A stretch of 64,000 nt of DNA from Sinelater perroti (lineage: Eukaryota; Arthropoda; Insecta; Coleoptera; Elateridae): contig JARFIY010000077.1 of NCBI GenBank assembly GCA_036346155.1, forward strand, positions 16,703,001-16,767,000, written 5' to 3'. The translations under genes were made by a program, and so were the position numbers. Every line of letters begins with the position of its first letter. Positions within the stretch are counted from its first letter, which is position 1. Under the pieces are notes generated by a model. It searched no databases and had not been told where the DNA came from. It saw nothing but the letters and a program-made list of their open reading frames with translations. This document shows positions 1 to 11,700 of this stretch, piece by piece.

Positions 1-348
1 CTAAAGATGATCAAGTTGAATGTGTAAACTGTGGCGAGGGTCATCCTGCTAACTATCGTTAATGCATAGTATATAAGCAAGATCCCAAGATTAAGAAGCG
101 CAGTTACACAGACCCGCACGCCTACTCAAAATTATAGAATCCCTGGGGTCACATACGCTGCACAAGCAAGACAAAATACTCAACCTCCACAAAACGTGGC
201 TTCTAATGCAACCCCACAAACAAAAGCGATGGCCTTAGATCACCCGTCAAACGACATGGAAGAACTAAAATCCGTGATGAAGAACTTAATTACACAAATG
301 GGGATTATTATGGATCTCCTAACCACGCTCATTAGTAAAATGACATAA
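1..348 (+). pseudogene. Jockey-type ORF1 (gag-like) C-terminal relic
   Basis: Seen: the first bases encode a CCHC zinc knuckle (C-x2-C-x4-H-x4-C) in the frame starting at base 3, broken by a TAA at 60-62 just before the last Cys. After a frame change the tail runs to TAA at 346-348 and ends in a hydrophobic stretch like that of the jockey ORF1 at 30894-32390 (I-M-x-L-L-x-T-L). Known: jockey ORF1 proteins carry CCHC knuckles that bind RNA. The 5' part lies outside the window. The stop overlaps the next start as TAATG. Confident as a relic, not as a working gene. Confidence 0.8.
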
Positions 349-2781
349 TGGACCAACTATTAACTATAGTAGTTTGGAATGCCAACGGGCTTAGCCTGCA
401 CACCAAAGACGTCAAATTCTTCCTTGAACATAATTAAATCGACATACTACTCATAACAGAAACACATTTTACCAGCAAATGCTATATTAAATTTCCAAGC
501 TACTGCTTATACAACCATCCCGATGGAACCGCCCACGGTGGAACGGCAGTTATCATAAAGTCTAACATAAAACATCATGAATTGGCTAAATATGAAACAG
601 AACAACTCCAGGATACTACCATCCAAGTAGAAGACAAAACAGCAATCCTAAAAATTTCTGCCGTCTATATACCCCCCAAACATTCAACAAAAAAAAGACA
701 CTTACTCACATTTCTTCCACAGTCTTGGAAACAGATTCTTCGCAGCCGGCGACTTTAATGCGAAACATCAGGACTGGGGATCTCGTATTATAAGAACTGA
801 TGGACGCGAGCTACTGGCAGCTATAAATGCAAACAATTTACAATACCTACCAACTGGTGAGCCAACCTATTGGCCAACGGATCGTCGAAAGATTCCAGAC
901 TTAATTGATTTCTGTATAACTAAAGGGCTAAATACAAGACAATTTACAATCAAATCTTGCTTTGAACTTGCAGCTGATCACTCCTTCATTCTAATTACAC
1001 TCCACTCAAAACTAACACAAATACAAACACGACCAGTCCTTCACAACACTAAAAGGGACTGGGACCTATTCCAAACAATAATAACTGAACAATTGAACCT
1101 GGGAGTTCCGTTGAAAACCAAATATGATATTGAAGAAGCTGTACTACAATTAACTAGTACAATCCAACAAGCAGCATAGAAAGCCACTCCTGTGATGAAA
1201 ACTACTTATACCATCAGCTGCCCAACACTATTAAAAGACAAGATAATGGAAAAAAGACGTTTCAGAAAACGCTGGCATATTACCCGTCTAGAAGCAGACA
1301 AAAAAGCACTAAACCGAGCAACAAAGAAACTAAAGAAACTTCAACAACCTACCGATTAAACCATTCAAGCGCTGGGAAGTACAATAAGTAATTAGAAAAG
1401 TAATCAACATCAAGAAAGCACCAGGCTTTGACCTTATCACTGGAAAAATTCTCCAACAGCTACCTGAAACCGCACTACGAGCAAACACTCAACTATACAA
1501 TGCTATCCTCTCCAACAGACATTATCCAAGCGCTTGAAAAGTAGCACAGGTCACAATGATTCAGAAACCTGGAAAGCCACCCACTGATCCTGCTTCATAT
1601 CGTCTCATCAGCCTCCTACCTATCCTATCAAAAGTCTTTGAAAAATTGTTCTTAAAACGCCTTCAACCAATCTTAAATGATTTAGAACTGATAACCAAGC
1701 ACCAGTTCGGTTTTCGACACTCACATGCAACTATGAACAAATACATCGACTTGTAGATCAAATTCATACCGACCTAGATAAATGTCGATATTGCTCAGCT
1801 GCATTTCTAGATATTTCACAAGCGTTCGATAAAGTATGGCACTTGGGCCTCTTCTATAAATTAAAAAAATATCTACCATACAAATACAATGAAATACTAA
1901 AGTCTTACTTAACGGATCGACATTACTTCGTTAATTATCAATATGAACACACGAACCTTCACCCAATACTATCGGGAGTCCCCCAAGGCAGCGTGCTAGG
2001 ACCTATCCTCCACTTACTCTTCACAGCTAACTTACGAACTACAAACCTAACTACAAGCCTAACTACAACCGCCACTTTTGCTGACGATACGGCAATTCTA
2101 GCTTCGCACCTAAATCCGAATACTGCAACTTCCAACCTGCAAACCGCTCTGAATAAATTGCAGCAATGGCTCAAGGAATGGAGAATCTCAGTAAACGAAA
2201 CCAAATCCCAACATGTAACGTTCACCATGAACCGTGATAACTGTCCACCGATCTCACTTAACGGACAACAAATAAAACACGCAGACTTCGCAAAATATTT
2301 ATGACTCCATCTAGACCGACGCTTGACCTGGAGAACCCACATATTTAATAAACACAAACAGCTAGGGATACAATACAGGAAACTATAGTGGATGATTGGA
2401 AGAAACTCTGTACTCTCTCTAGAAAATAAGCTATTGCTCTATAAGGTGATTCTGAAACCAATATGGACCTACGGTCTCTCACTTTGGGGAACTGCTAGCA
2501 CCACCAACCTGGCCATCATCGAGAGGTTCCAGAATAAAGTGCTTCGGGCTGTAGTTAATGCGCCGTGGTATGTGCCGAACAAATTGATTTTAAGTGACTT
2601 AAGTGTTCCAACCGTTAAAGAAGAAATAGGGAAAATTGCCCAAAAATACAAAGACCGGTTAACAGCACACCCTAACGACCTTGTACATTTTCTAATGAAC
2701 GAACCAGATCGCCCAAAACGCCTAAAGCGTTTTAAACCAAACGAACTACCAACGCGTTTCAATGCTGTTCTTGAACATTAA
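348..2781 (+). pseudogene. Jockey-type ORF2 (endonuclease + reverse transcriptase), degenerate
   Basis: Seen: the ATG at 348 opens with VVWNANGL and LLITETHF, the first blocks of an APE-type endonuclease, with a stop at 435-437 and frame changes after about 720. The reverse transcriptase (RT) follows: KPGKPPTDPASYR at 1564, HQFGFR near 1700, ISQAFDKVW near 1815, SGVPQGSVLGP at 1972 and the FADD catalytic box at 2077-2088. The C-terminal part (LLYKVILKPIWTYG, then NAPWYVPN) runs to the stop at 2781. Known: this is the jockey-clade order EN-RT, used for target-primed reverse transcription in the nucleus. At least six stops or frameshifts make it inactive. It closely resembles the copies at 30592 and 57783. 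Confidence 0.92.
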
Positions 2782-3048
2782 GCTATTCCAGTGCCATTCC
2801 ATTAGTTTATAAATTAGTTAGTTACTTAAAGTACCTTTAATCAAATCATTCGCTAGCAGTATAGAATAGTGTATTAATGATAGGGGGGCTTACTGGAGCC
2901 TGACCCTGCATGTCCATTAGCATGTTTTTGCTCATTGCTTATAATATATACACACCAACTACTTATTGTCCATAGTATAATTAGAAGAAGTAGAAGAATA
3001 AGATTGTAAATAAAGGGGTTAAAATAAAAAAAAATAAAATAAAAAGGT
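2782..3048 (+). mobile_element. 3' UTR and A-rich tail of the jockey copy
   Basis: Non-coding sequence after the ORF2 stop, ending in an A-rich run with AATAAA-like words (3005-3048). This fits the 3' end of a poly(A)-type non-LTR element. The exact end and a target-site duplication cannot be set because the 5' end is outside the window. Confidence 0.6.
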
Positions 3049-4147
3049 TCGAAAAAATAGTAATTGTAAACAGATATAAAAGTTTGAGGTTTGAACGCTA
3101 GCCGAACATGTACACTTTATGTGTAAAAAATTAGAAGTCGATCAGCCCAGTAGTTTGTGAGAAAAATACACGTCCGACTTGAAAAATGTCGTTTTGAGAA
3201 AAACGCGTTTAAAGTTTTCTTCTACTGACTGGATTTCTTCGTATTGCCAAGCCGTAGTACGTACTTAATTGTTTTCTAATAGCTTCTGTCAATTTCTTTG
3301 TTTCTTTTCCATTAATGCCTTTGTTGTTGTTTTTTAGTATTGCATAGTCTCGTACCCATACGCATTCTTTTTCTTCAACGACCTAATTTTCACCATATAC
3401 CATAGCTTTAGAAACAGATTTAAATCTAAATCTTCATATTTCGATCAATTTGACTTAATTGTAATATTTTACGGACACATTCTCGAGACCCCAAACTCTA
3501 AGAACATGCTAAATAAAAAAAATTGATGTTTTGGACCGGCTAGACTATAATACCTCCATAAGATGTTTTCTGTATTTGTTCTATCATTTGTAATATTTTT
3601 TAAAAATACTGTTTTTTCTTTTTTATAGCCGTGCATATTATTCAGATTATTATATGATCAGAAAGGCAAATCTTAGCGTTCCATTTATCTATATAGTTAG
3701 AAAATACCTTCGTGGTGATAAAAAATTTAGGATAGCTGGAACCTTATTTAAGTCACTTGGTCAGTATGTAAACCTGCCTATAGAGATTTGTTTAAGTTCA
3801 TAGCGGATGTTTGGCATTGTAATCCACTAACTTATTTTCCAGCTTAGCAAAATTTTTTTGAATTGTTTTTGTTTAATTGACTTCAGAGGTATATATACTA
3901 CTAATAAAGTTTCCATCTCATTTTAGTTTATCTGGATGTCCAGTAAAGTGTATGCGATAATTATAGTATTAAAATAATTATGGCAGGCAAAATTAGTTTT
4001 CGATATTAAGAGTATGCCTGTATTATGCATGATTCAATTTCTGATCTATCTTCTGATAGCCTGTTCTGTTCCATAATGTAATTTTATTTGCTTTCGGTAT
4101 TAGAAAATATTATGTAGCATGTCAGTATTATTTTGTTCTGAAGTATC
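3049..4147. other. AT-rich stretch, no gene seen
   Basis: No coding signature on either strand. Bases 3130-3215 contain a phrase (GTTTTGAGAAAAACGCG) of the kind found in interspersed insect repeats, so this is probably old repeat sequence. Nothing firmer can be said. Confidence 0.4.
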
Positions 4148-4162
4148 TTCTTCTTCTTCTTT
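4148..4162 (-). repeat. (GAA)n 3' tail of the RTE/BovB-like copy
   Basis: Four TTC/CTTC units on the plus strand directly abut the TAG stop of the minus-strand RTE ORF. Position and composition fit the simple-repeat tail of an RTE insertion. Confidence 0.65.
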
Positions 4163-4790
4163 CTAGCCCTCATTCGTCCATTGTTGGACGAAGGCTTCCC
4201 CCATTCGTTGCCAATTTTCTCGGTTCTGTGTGCTTCTTCTCCATCCTAGTCCAGCTGATCTCTTAATGTCATCTGCCCATCTAAGTTGTGGTCGTCCTCT
4301 GCTTCTTCTAGCTTCCCATGGCCTACACAGCTGTATTTTTTTGTTCCATCTTTCATCGTTCTGATAGTGCTGTCTCATAGTGTGGCCGCAAAATCTCCAT
4401 TTAAGTGAGGCTATGTGTGCTGCTACATCTACTACTCTAGTTTTTTGTCTAATCCATTGTATCTTTTTCCTGTCTGTCAATTTTATATTCAGCATCTGGC
4501 GTTCCATTGCTTTCTGTGCTTTTATCATTTTGTCCGTATTTGACTTTGTTAATGTCCAGGTCTGGGCGCCGTATGTCATGACCGGGGGAACACATTGGTT
4601 AAATATTTGACTTTGTAATTTAATCGGTATTTTCTGGTTCTTCAGTACATGCGCTGTTTTTCCAAAAGCAGCCCAACCTAATCTAACTCTCCTATTTATT
4701 TCTTCCGTTTGGTTTCATCGACTCTCTCTCAGATGTTTCCTTCTATTCCAATAAGTATTTCCTCTTTGCTGTTTGACATTATTTTTGTTT
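4148..4790 (-). pseudogene. RTE/BovB-like LINE, C-terminal RT region and 3' end
   Basis: Seen on the minus strand: AAFGKTAHVL and MTYGAQTWTL, then WIRQKTRVVDVA, KWRFCGHTMR and the basic motif RGRPQLRWADDI, ending WTNEG at the stop (4163-4165). These are the C-terminal blocks of RTE-clade RT proteins after the catalytic core. Upstream, in-frame stops appear beyond 4700 and the element is 5' truncated. The stop is followed at once by a GAA/AAG microsatellite (4148-4162). RTE elements typically have very short 3' UTRs and simple-repeat tails. This is a different family from the RTE copy at 8005-11836. Confidence 0.88.
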
Positions 4791-4924
4791 TTGACATATT
4801 CATTTTTAGTTCAGTTCTGAAGTATAGCTACTATAAATTTTATTTTGTTGGTTGCCTAAACCAGCTTTAGATTGGGACAGATTTTATTTTATTTATTTAG
4901 ATTAGAGGTAGTGTTATAAGTAGA

Positions 4925-5689
4925 GGTGGTTATTCTAAAATTATTTAATAAACGCGCTCCTACGGAATTGGATGGGTTTCTTCTGCAGGCTTGAAGTTGT
5001 TGATAGAGCTGTTTGAGTTTCTTGTATGTGGTGATATTGTGTTCACCTGCACATTTGACATATTGATAGAACTTCTGACAATGTTTTCCTGTGTTCTTAT
5101 GTTTAAAGGTTTTTCTTATAGTTATATGTTAAGTAAATATCTTAAGTTATATATTTCCTTGTTGTTTAATGCCGACTCAAGGTTGACAAGGAATAAGGGT
5201 AAGATATTTTTTATTACTCTATGTGGTATATTTACGACGTCAGATACGTCGTGTCCATTTTCATTTAATCGCATTTAATGAGATCAGTACTTATGATTAT
5301 ATGTAACCTTCTGATTGCTATTCTGTAAGCCCTTTAATTTTTAATTTAAATATAATAGCTAATTATTGCATTGTCAAAGTGTTTAATAAGCTGCCTGCAT
5401 AAATCTGTAGGGTTAGTATTTATCTTAACAATATTACCACCCAGGATTTTAGGGCTAAATTGCTCAATTTCTAATATTTTATTTAAGTTTTTAATCATAT
5501 TATAGTAAATACACTATGTGTGTGTATTAGCAAAGCTTTAATTAATTTTAGCTGCTCATTTGTCTGTGTGAGATGTGCGTTATTCTCGTCTTGATTAGAC
5601 CGAACGCTGTATAAGTTGCTATATGCCTGACTTCTATTTTCGGTAATGTTTTCAGCTAATCTGTGTATTTTCTTTTTACTACTTGCCAT
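4925..5689 (-). pseudogene. Jockey-type ORF1 relic, minus strand
   Basis: Recognised by block-by-block agreement with the jockey ORF1 at 30894-32390. Starting at an ATG at 5689, the minus strand gives a polar N-terminus. It continues, with frame changes near 5510, 5345 and 5280, through KILGGNIVKINTNPTD (compare ANNTIKINCNTVD), RAYRIAIRR (compare RAYRIVIKH), HDVSDVVN-PHRVIK (compare HKVRNIIN-KHRITK) and PLFLVNLESALNNKEIYNL (compare MFFIDIEPAENNKDVYKI). The last block is the pre-zinc-knuckle domain. Known: jockey ORF1 binds element RNA. Zinc knuckles are missing and several stops are present, so it is dead. The assignment rests on my own comparison within the window. Confidence 0.78.
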
Positions 5690-6595
5690 TCGCTAGCTCC
5701 TGATTTACTTTCTTTTTCATAAATGACTGTCCGTAGGTGTTTGTTGTCTATTAACGTCATAGATTAAAATGTGTACAGCTTCGCAGGCATATATGTATTT
5801 GGTTAGTTTGCGATTATTAACTAACTGATGGAATTACACTGATGGGAGTACACATTGCCTTGGAACAGATGACTTATTTGAAATGAAATTAAATAAATAT
5901 ATTTTGTTACACGATATCTACATAACTAAGGAGGTTAATTAACGCCTTAGCATTTGTCACACACAATAAGTGACTACACATACACTTTCTTACGTTCAGC
6001 GGAACTATTACGTCTTTATGTTTCAAAGCTGTACTTTGACTTTTTATTTTGCCTTTTTTGTTCAATCGAGTTAGTGTTTTTCTTTTGTATTAAATTTGAC
6101 ATTTTTTGTTTTTATCATATCAACTCTAGTTTTTCCAGCATAGGTCTAACAAAAATTTACACATGCTTATGTGAACATGCTAAAGCTGTCTGTGCTATTG
6201 CAGCTTTTTTAGCACCTGTTTTATTGTACATGTCTTGGAAACTCTAACTGTTTGTTAGCAATTGGTTATATTTAGTAGCTTGTTATATCGTATGGTTGAT
6301 AACTACTAATTTAAATCTGAATAGTTTTGTTCATTCTTATTGTTACGTTAAGCATTTCTGCTATAGCCCTGATTTTAAACAATATTCTGTATAAGCCATC
6401 TTTCATTTCGGCTATCAGAGTAGCGCCATAGATGTAACAGGAGCTTTTATTTTGTTGTTTTATGATTTCTAATCCGTTCAGGTTGTAGTTATAGCGTTAA
6501 TTTCGTCCATTACCAAGATAACCAATATTGAACTAAAAATCCATCTCTTCGTATGTCTAATGACACTGATACTTTGGTTATTTTGTAATAAGCTT
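5690..6595. other. AT-rich stretch, no gene seen
   Basis: Open frames here are short and of biased composition. No domain or repeat structure was recognised. Confidence 0.4.
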
Positions 6596-6953
6596 CAATT
6601 TTCAACGAACTTAAAAAGTTCGTTACTGAATTCTATATGTCTGTCGGTCTGTCTGTCGCTGTCACAAAATTATGGATTTTTTAAAATTTTATAATGGATT
6701 CTTATCTCGAATAGTTTTCGAGATATTCGACTTCGAATTTCGGGAAAATTTCGACATTGCGATTTTAATTGTGATTATTATTGGAAATTTTACGGTGAAT
6801 TCGAAACTGAATTCGAAAAAATTTTATGTCAAATAATTTTCGAGATATTCGATTTTGAATTTTCCCGAAATTCGAAATCGAAATCGAAGGTCTTTTTAAG
6901 TTCGTTCTGGGATTGCTTACAGAGCAATCTCTTCGCCGACCCCATGTTTTTAT
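6596..6953 (+). repeat. Short interspersed repeat 'A', copy 1 (long form)
   Basis: About 358 bp, repeated at 12912-13192. The left end has a perfect hairpin (AACGAACTT / AAGTTCGTT, 3-base loop), then a GTCTGTC-type tract, several TTCGAA/ATTCGA words, and near the right end a second hairpin (GATTGCT / AGCAATC). It is non-coding and MITE-like. No flanking target-site duplication was found by eye. Confidence 0.85.
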
Positions 6954-7679
6954 GCTGCTATTTAACTCACTTAACAGCTGTTGTAAGAGTGTGTTTTATC
7001 GAAGGTTTCTGTCAAAATTACAAATATGCGTATGTAAATTTTTCCTGTTTGACTTTTTTAATCACTTGTCCAACGATGAGTGTGTAGTATAAATGAAAAC
7101 GTTTGCTTAACTTTTTTGTCTGTTAATTTCTTTTGTAATATAAATACTCAATTTAATTTACATGTTTTGTTTTACAATTTTCAGATGTAAAGCAATTTTA
7201 CCCTCTGTTTTTAATAGTTTCTGTGATGTAATATTTACTTGTTTTTGATCTTTTTTGCATTTACAATTTTATTTTTAGTAATTAAATTAGACAAAAGAAG
7301 TATATACAATTGTCAATTTATATGATACTTGTATCTTTTGCGTTAACTTTAATTTTAAATGTTTTATACCAATTTATAATTTTTACATTTGTTGGTGATT
7401 ACGGTGAAACAATGGAAGATACAATAATTACTTTAGTTATAAAATGCTGTATAAATACATATGGAGCAATAGTGGAGGTTGCATAATATTAAACGAGTAT
7501 GTATACCCATCAACAGAAATGGATAGCATTTGCAAACTATTATCGGGCAAGATACGCTTGAGAATGCAAAAGATAAAAAATACTTCACCAGTATATGGAA
7601 AACAGCTACAAAAAGTACTTCTAGAAGATTCAAGTATACGAAACCTTTATCATGGTTGATTAAAACAACATATTGGAAT
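6954..7679. other. No recognised gene; one small unassigned ORF
   Basis: The only open frame of note is 7444-7659 (+, 71 codons). It has mixed composition and no motif I recognise, and may be chance. The rest is AT-rich. Confidence 0.4.
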
Positions 7680-8004
7680 ACGGTCCTGGCCTAGAGTAAG
7701 TGCGTGTGTTTATAAATCGCTCCGAAGCAATTTACCCATTTTGGGAGGTTTCGAGCAAATAATAATACTATTTAAAGCATAACGGTGAAGGTGGAAATAA
7801 TAAAAATAAGTGTGCCAATTAAAGTAAGAGAAAACTGTTAATTTCTCAGTTTAATATTTAAGTACGTGCATCAAAGGAGACTTGACCTCCGAGAAGTAGA
7901 TTCGGGCAAGGCTCTTATCACTGAGCACAGCTGTACATACAATATTGTAAATAGTAAATACGGAACAGAGCCGCACTCAGAATTATTAAAACCAAACCTA
8001 AAAT
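7680..8004 (+). promoter_or_regulatory. Probable 5' UTR of the RTE-like element
   Basis: Non-coding leader just upstream of ORF1, with more balanced composition than the flank. The start is a guess: no second copy or target-site duplication was found to fix it. Confidence 0.35.
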
Positions 8005-8769
8005 ATGGATAGTTCTGAGAATGAGTTTAGTACATCGGAAGATGGAACAAAGAAAAGGAAACCATCGGGACAAATAGACGTATTCAGTAGAAGTAAATTA
8101 ACAAAGAGATCGCCAGAAAAAAAAGGAAATCAAGACGATACATTACAAAAAATGTTTGTTATGATGCAGAACCTCACTACAGAAGTCAAAGAAATTCATA
8201 AGAACCAACAGGAATATAAAGACGAGATCAAAAAATTACAAGAACAAAACGAAAGCATCATACGTGAAAATGAACATATGGCAAGGGAACTAAGAGAAAT
8301 AAAAGGAAAAGTTGAGAGATTAGAAAACGAAAAAAGGAGAAATAATTTAGTGATACAGGGCTTAGAAATTGATATCGATGACCCTAAGGTTTTGAAAGAA
8401 GGCATATTGAATGTATTCAAAGAGAAACTGGGAATAGAAGTACCAATTAAATCAGCTAAGAAACTAGGCCAAAAAACCTGTCTAATCGAGCTAGAAAATT
8501 CCAATGATAAGAAAGTAGTTATGATGAACAAAAGCAAACTAAAAGGGAATAAAGAGGTCAAGATATTTATCAACGATGATTTATCCAAGAAAGACAGAGA
8601 AATACAATGCATAATCAGGAAAAGGGCCCAGGAGGAAAGAACACATGGAAAAACCGCTAAAATAGGATTTAGAAAGCTGTATATAGATGGAATAGAGTGG
8701 AGATGGAAAGAGACAAAGAAAGAGTTAAGAAAAGCAAGAGAAATAACCAACGGCGACCCAAAAAACTGA
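8005..8769 (+). CDS. RTE-like element ORF1 (coiled-coil + RRM-like RNA-binding protein)
   Basis: An intact 254-codon frame. A polar, charged N-terminus (residues 1-50) is followed by a heptad-rich coiled coil (about 50-110; VKEIHKNQQEYKDEIKKLQE). The RRM-like domain (about 112-200) begins NNLVIQGLEI and includes IKSAKKLGQK. The basic C-terminal part (about 200-254) contains KTAKIGFRKLYIDG. Known: this layout matches L1-type ORF1 proteins, which trimerise and bind element RNA. The last 73 bases overlap a downstream frame (from 8697) leading into ORF2. It has no stop or frameshift, in contrast to its ORF2, so it may be the youngest coding copy here. Assignment to an exact clade is inference. 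Confidence 0.85.
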   Translation: MDSSENEFSTSEDGTKKRKPSGQIDVFSRSKLTKRSPEKKGNQDDTLQKMFVMMQNLTTEVKEIHKNQQEYKDEIKKLQEQNESIIRENEHMARELREIKGKVERLENEKRRNNLVIQGLEIDIDDPKVLKEGILNVFKEKLGIEVPIKSAKKLGQKTCLIELENSNDKKVVMMNKSKLKGNKEVKIFINDDLSKKDREIQCIIRKRAQEERTHGKTAKIGFRKLYIDGIEWRWKETKKELRKAREITNGDPKN

Positions 8770-11700
8770 TTACAGATTTTGGATTGCACGACAAATATAA
8801 AGACGACGACCAGGCAATGAAATGGCATTTGAATAGGAAACAACCCAAACACCAAAAAGACACAAAAACAAGAGAACCTAAAAGAAATTTGAAAAGAAGC
8901 ATGAAACATGGAATTTAGCAACATGGAATGTAAGAGGAATTAGTGGGAAAGAGAAGGAGCTAGTAAATGAACTGAGACAAATTGAGATAGAAATAATAGT
9001 AGCAACTGAGACAAAAAGAAAGGCCAAGGAATGATTCAATTAGAAGATAATTATATTATGATATACAGCGGAGTCCAAGAAAATCAGAGAGCAAAAGGAG
9101 GTGTAGCATGCATTGTCAATCAGAAATGGGCAAAAGAATTTGTAATTGGACATGCATAAATGAAAGATTAATGTCAGTAGAAATAGGGGAAGACCAACAC
9201 AAAATAACAATAATAGCAGTCTACGGCCCAAACGAAGACGATGATGTAAACAATAAGGACCAATTTTGGAACGAACTTACATCACTCACAGAAGAAAGTA
9301 AAGGGACAGTAATCACAGTAGGTGATTTTAACGGAAGAGTAGGAGTAAAAAATAAGTCAACGGAAGAATCACTAGGCAAATTTGGAGAACAAGAAAGAAA
9401 CAATAATGGAAAAAGAATACTCGACTTTTGCAGAGAGAACCAATTCATCGTCACAAATACGTTTTACGAACATAAGAAAATTCATCATTACACCAGGGAA
9501 GTTAAAAGTAGAGACGAAAAATCAATAATCGACTACATCCTGATATAAAAGGCCAAAAGGAATATGATTCAAGACGTTAGGCTAAGAAGAGGTCCCGAAA
9601 TTTACAGCGATCATTACCTGTTAGTAGGAAAAATAAGACACATGGACAGAAAACAAACAAAAGAGAAGGAAAACTTGCAAAAGAAAAAAGTTTATGAAAA
9701 GATTAAGACTTACATGCTCAAGGAAGAACAATATCAGACAAAATACCAAGAACTAATACAGAAAGAAGTCGAAAAACTGGACGAAAGATTTCTAAACGAA
9801 GACATAGACAATAAATGGGAAATATTTAAAAGAATTTTGAAATCTGCGCAAAGGCAGTATGTGGGGTAGCCAAAATAAATAACCAAAATAAACAAACAGA
9901 TTGGTGGAATGAAGATATTAAAAACGAAATTAAAACAAAGAAACGGAAATGGAAAAATTATTTAAATAAGAAAACTGAAGAAGCATACCAAGAATACAAG
10001 GAACAAAGGAAGAAAGTTAAAGAAATAATAAAGACAGCTAAAGAAAAGTCATGGTAGAAGTTCGGACACAGAATGGAACATAATAGCAAAGAAAACCAGA
10101 AGCTATTTTATAGGGTGCTCAAAAATTGTAGAACAGAGAAGAAAACAATACTAAACCAAGTCAAGAATAAAAAAGGTAAACTCATAACCAAAGAAAATAA
10201 ACTGATAAAGATATGGAAAGAACACTTCCAAGAAATCCTAACAGTAGATGAAACGGTAACACAAAATTCAAGAGAAGATGAAGAAGGAGAATAAAGAGCA
10301 GAAAGAATGGAAGTAATAACGGATGAAGAACCCACAATGAAGGAACTATGTGAAGCAATAAAAAACGTTAAGAATGGGAAAACACCTGGACACGACGGAG
10401 TAGAGGCAGAAATGCTGAAAATTATGGGAAAATATGGAGCACAAATATTCTTAGACATTTGCAAAGAGGCTTGGAGAACCAGTAGAATACCAAAAGAGTG
10501 GGAAGTGGGAATCATATTACCACTGTACAAAAAAGGAGATAGGCTTAGTTGTCATAACTACCGAGGAATAACACTGTTGAGCATAGCATGCAAGGTTTAT
10601 GAAAGAATTTTAAAACAGAAACTAAGAAAAGTCCTAGCAAGACAACTAATAGACTCTCAAAGAGGATTCAGAAAGGGACATAGTATACAAGACCACATAT
10701 TTAGCTTAAAAGAAGTAATAGAAAGAACACTAAAACAAGACAGAAAAGTTTACCTAGCCTTCATCGATTTAGAAAAAGCTTTTGATCGCGCACCAAGAAA
10801 AAAGATCTGGAAGAGCCTAATTAGAAGGGGTGTAAGAAAACAATTGCTTAATGCCACCAAAAGCATGTACCAAAACTGCAGGAACTATGTAAGAACTAGA
10901 TACTCACAATCGGAAGAGTTCATAACAAGCAATGGCCTAAGACAAGGTGGTGTACTAAGCCCTCTGCTGTTCATACTACTCATGGACGACATTATTAACG
11001 CATGTAGGTCAAAAGTAGCGAAATTATGTGTAGGATACAGAAACATGCAACGAATAAACATCTCGGAATGTGCGTTTGCTGATGACGTTGTGATATTCGC
11101 ACCAAAGGAGAGGGACCTACAATACAATCTGGAAATATGGAAAGAAACGTTAGAGGACTACAACATGAAAATTAACATAGGCAAAACTAAGGTCATGGCA
11201 ATTGGTAAACAAGAAGAACAGACAAACATAAAATTCAACAACAGTAAATTAGAACAAGTCAAAAGTTTCACATATTTAGGAGTTACTATAGACAGCAAAG
11301 GAGGACACGAAGCTGAACTAAACACTGCCAAGTTGTACTACGCACTAGGAAAGACATTCTTGAACAACAAAGAGATTTCTAGGAAAACAAAACTCACCAT
11401 ATATAAAACAATTTATCTACCGACATTGACATTTGGGGTGGAATCGTGGGTAACAACGAAGAGACAGGAAAGTAAACTACAAAGTACGGAAATGAAGTAT
11501 CTGAGGAAAGTACTAGGAGTAACCAGAAGAGATAAAATACGAAATCAAATAATTCGAGAAGAACTTAAAGTAGAACCACTGGAAAAAAAAATAGAAACAC
11601 GACAGCTACAATGGTTAGGACATCTACTTAGAATGGACAAAGATAGACAGGTTAAGAAAATATGGGAATCGAAAGTAGGTACTAGTAGAACAAGAGGAAG

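Noticed and set aside
4991..5278. 95-codon plus-strand frame rich in Leu/Phe
   Set aside because: The minus strand of the same DNA encodes the jockey ORF1 relic.
8196..8924. 242-codon minus-strand frame rich in Phe/Leu/Ser
   Set aside because: It lies antisense to the intact ORF1 of the RTE-like element and its composition is the mirror of the Lys/Glu-rich ORF1.
10108..10530. 140-codon minus-strand frame
   Set aside because: Antisense shadow of the RTE-like ORF2.
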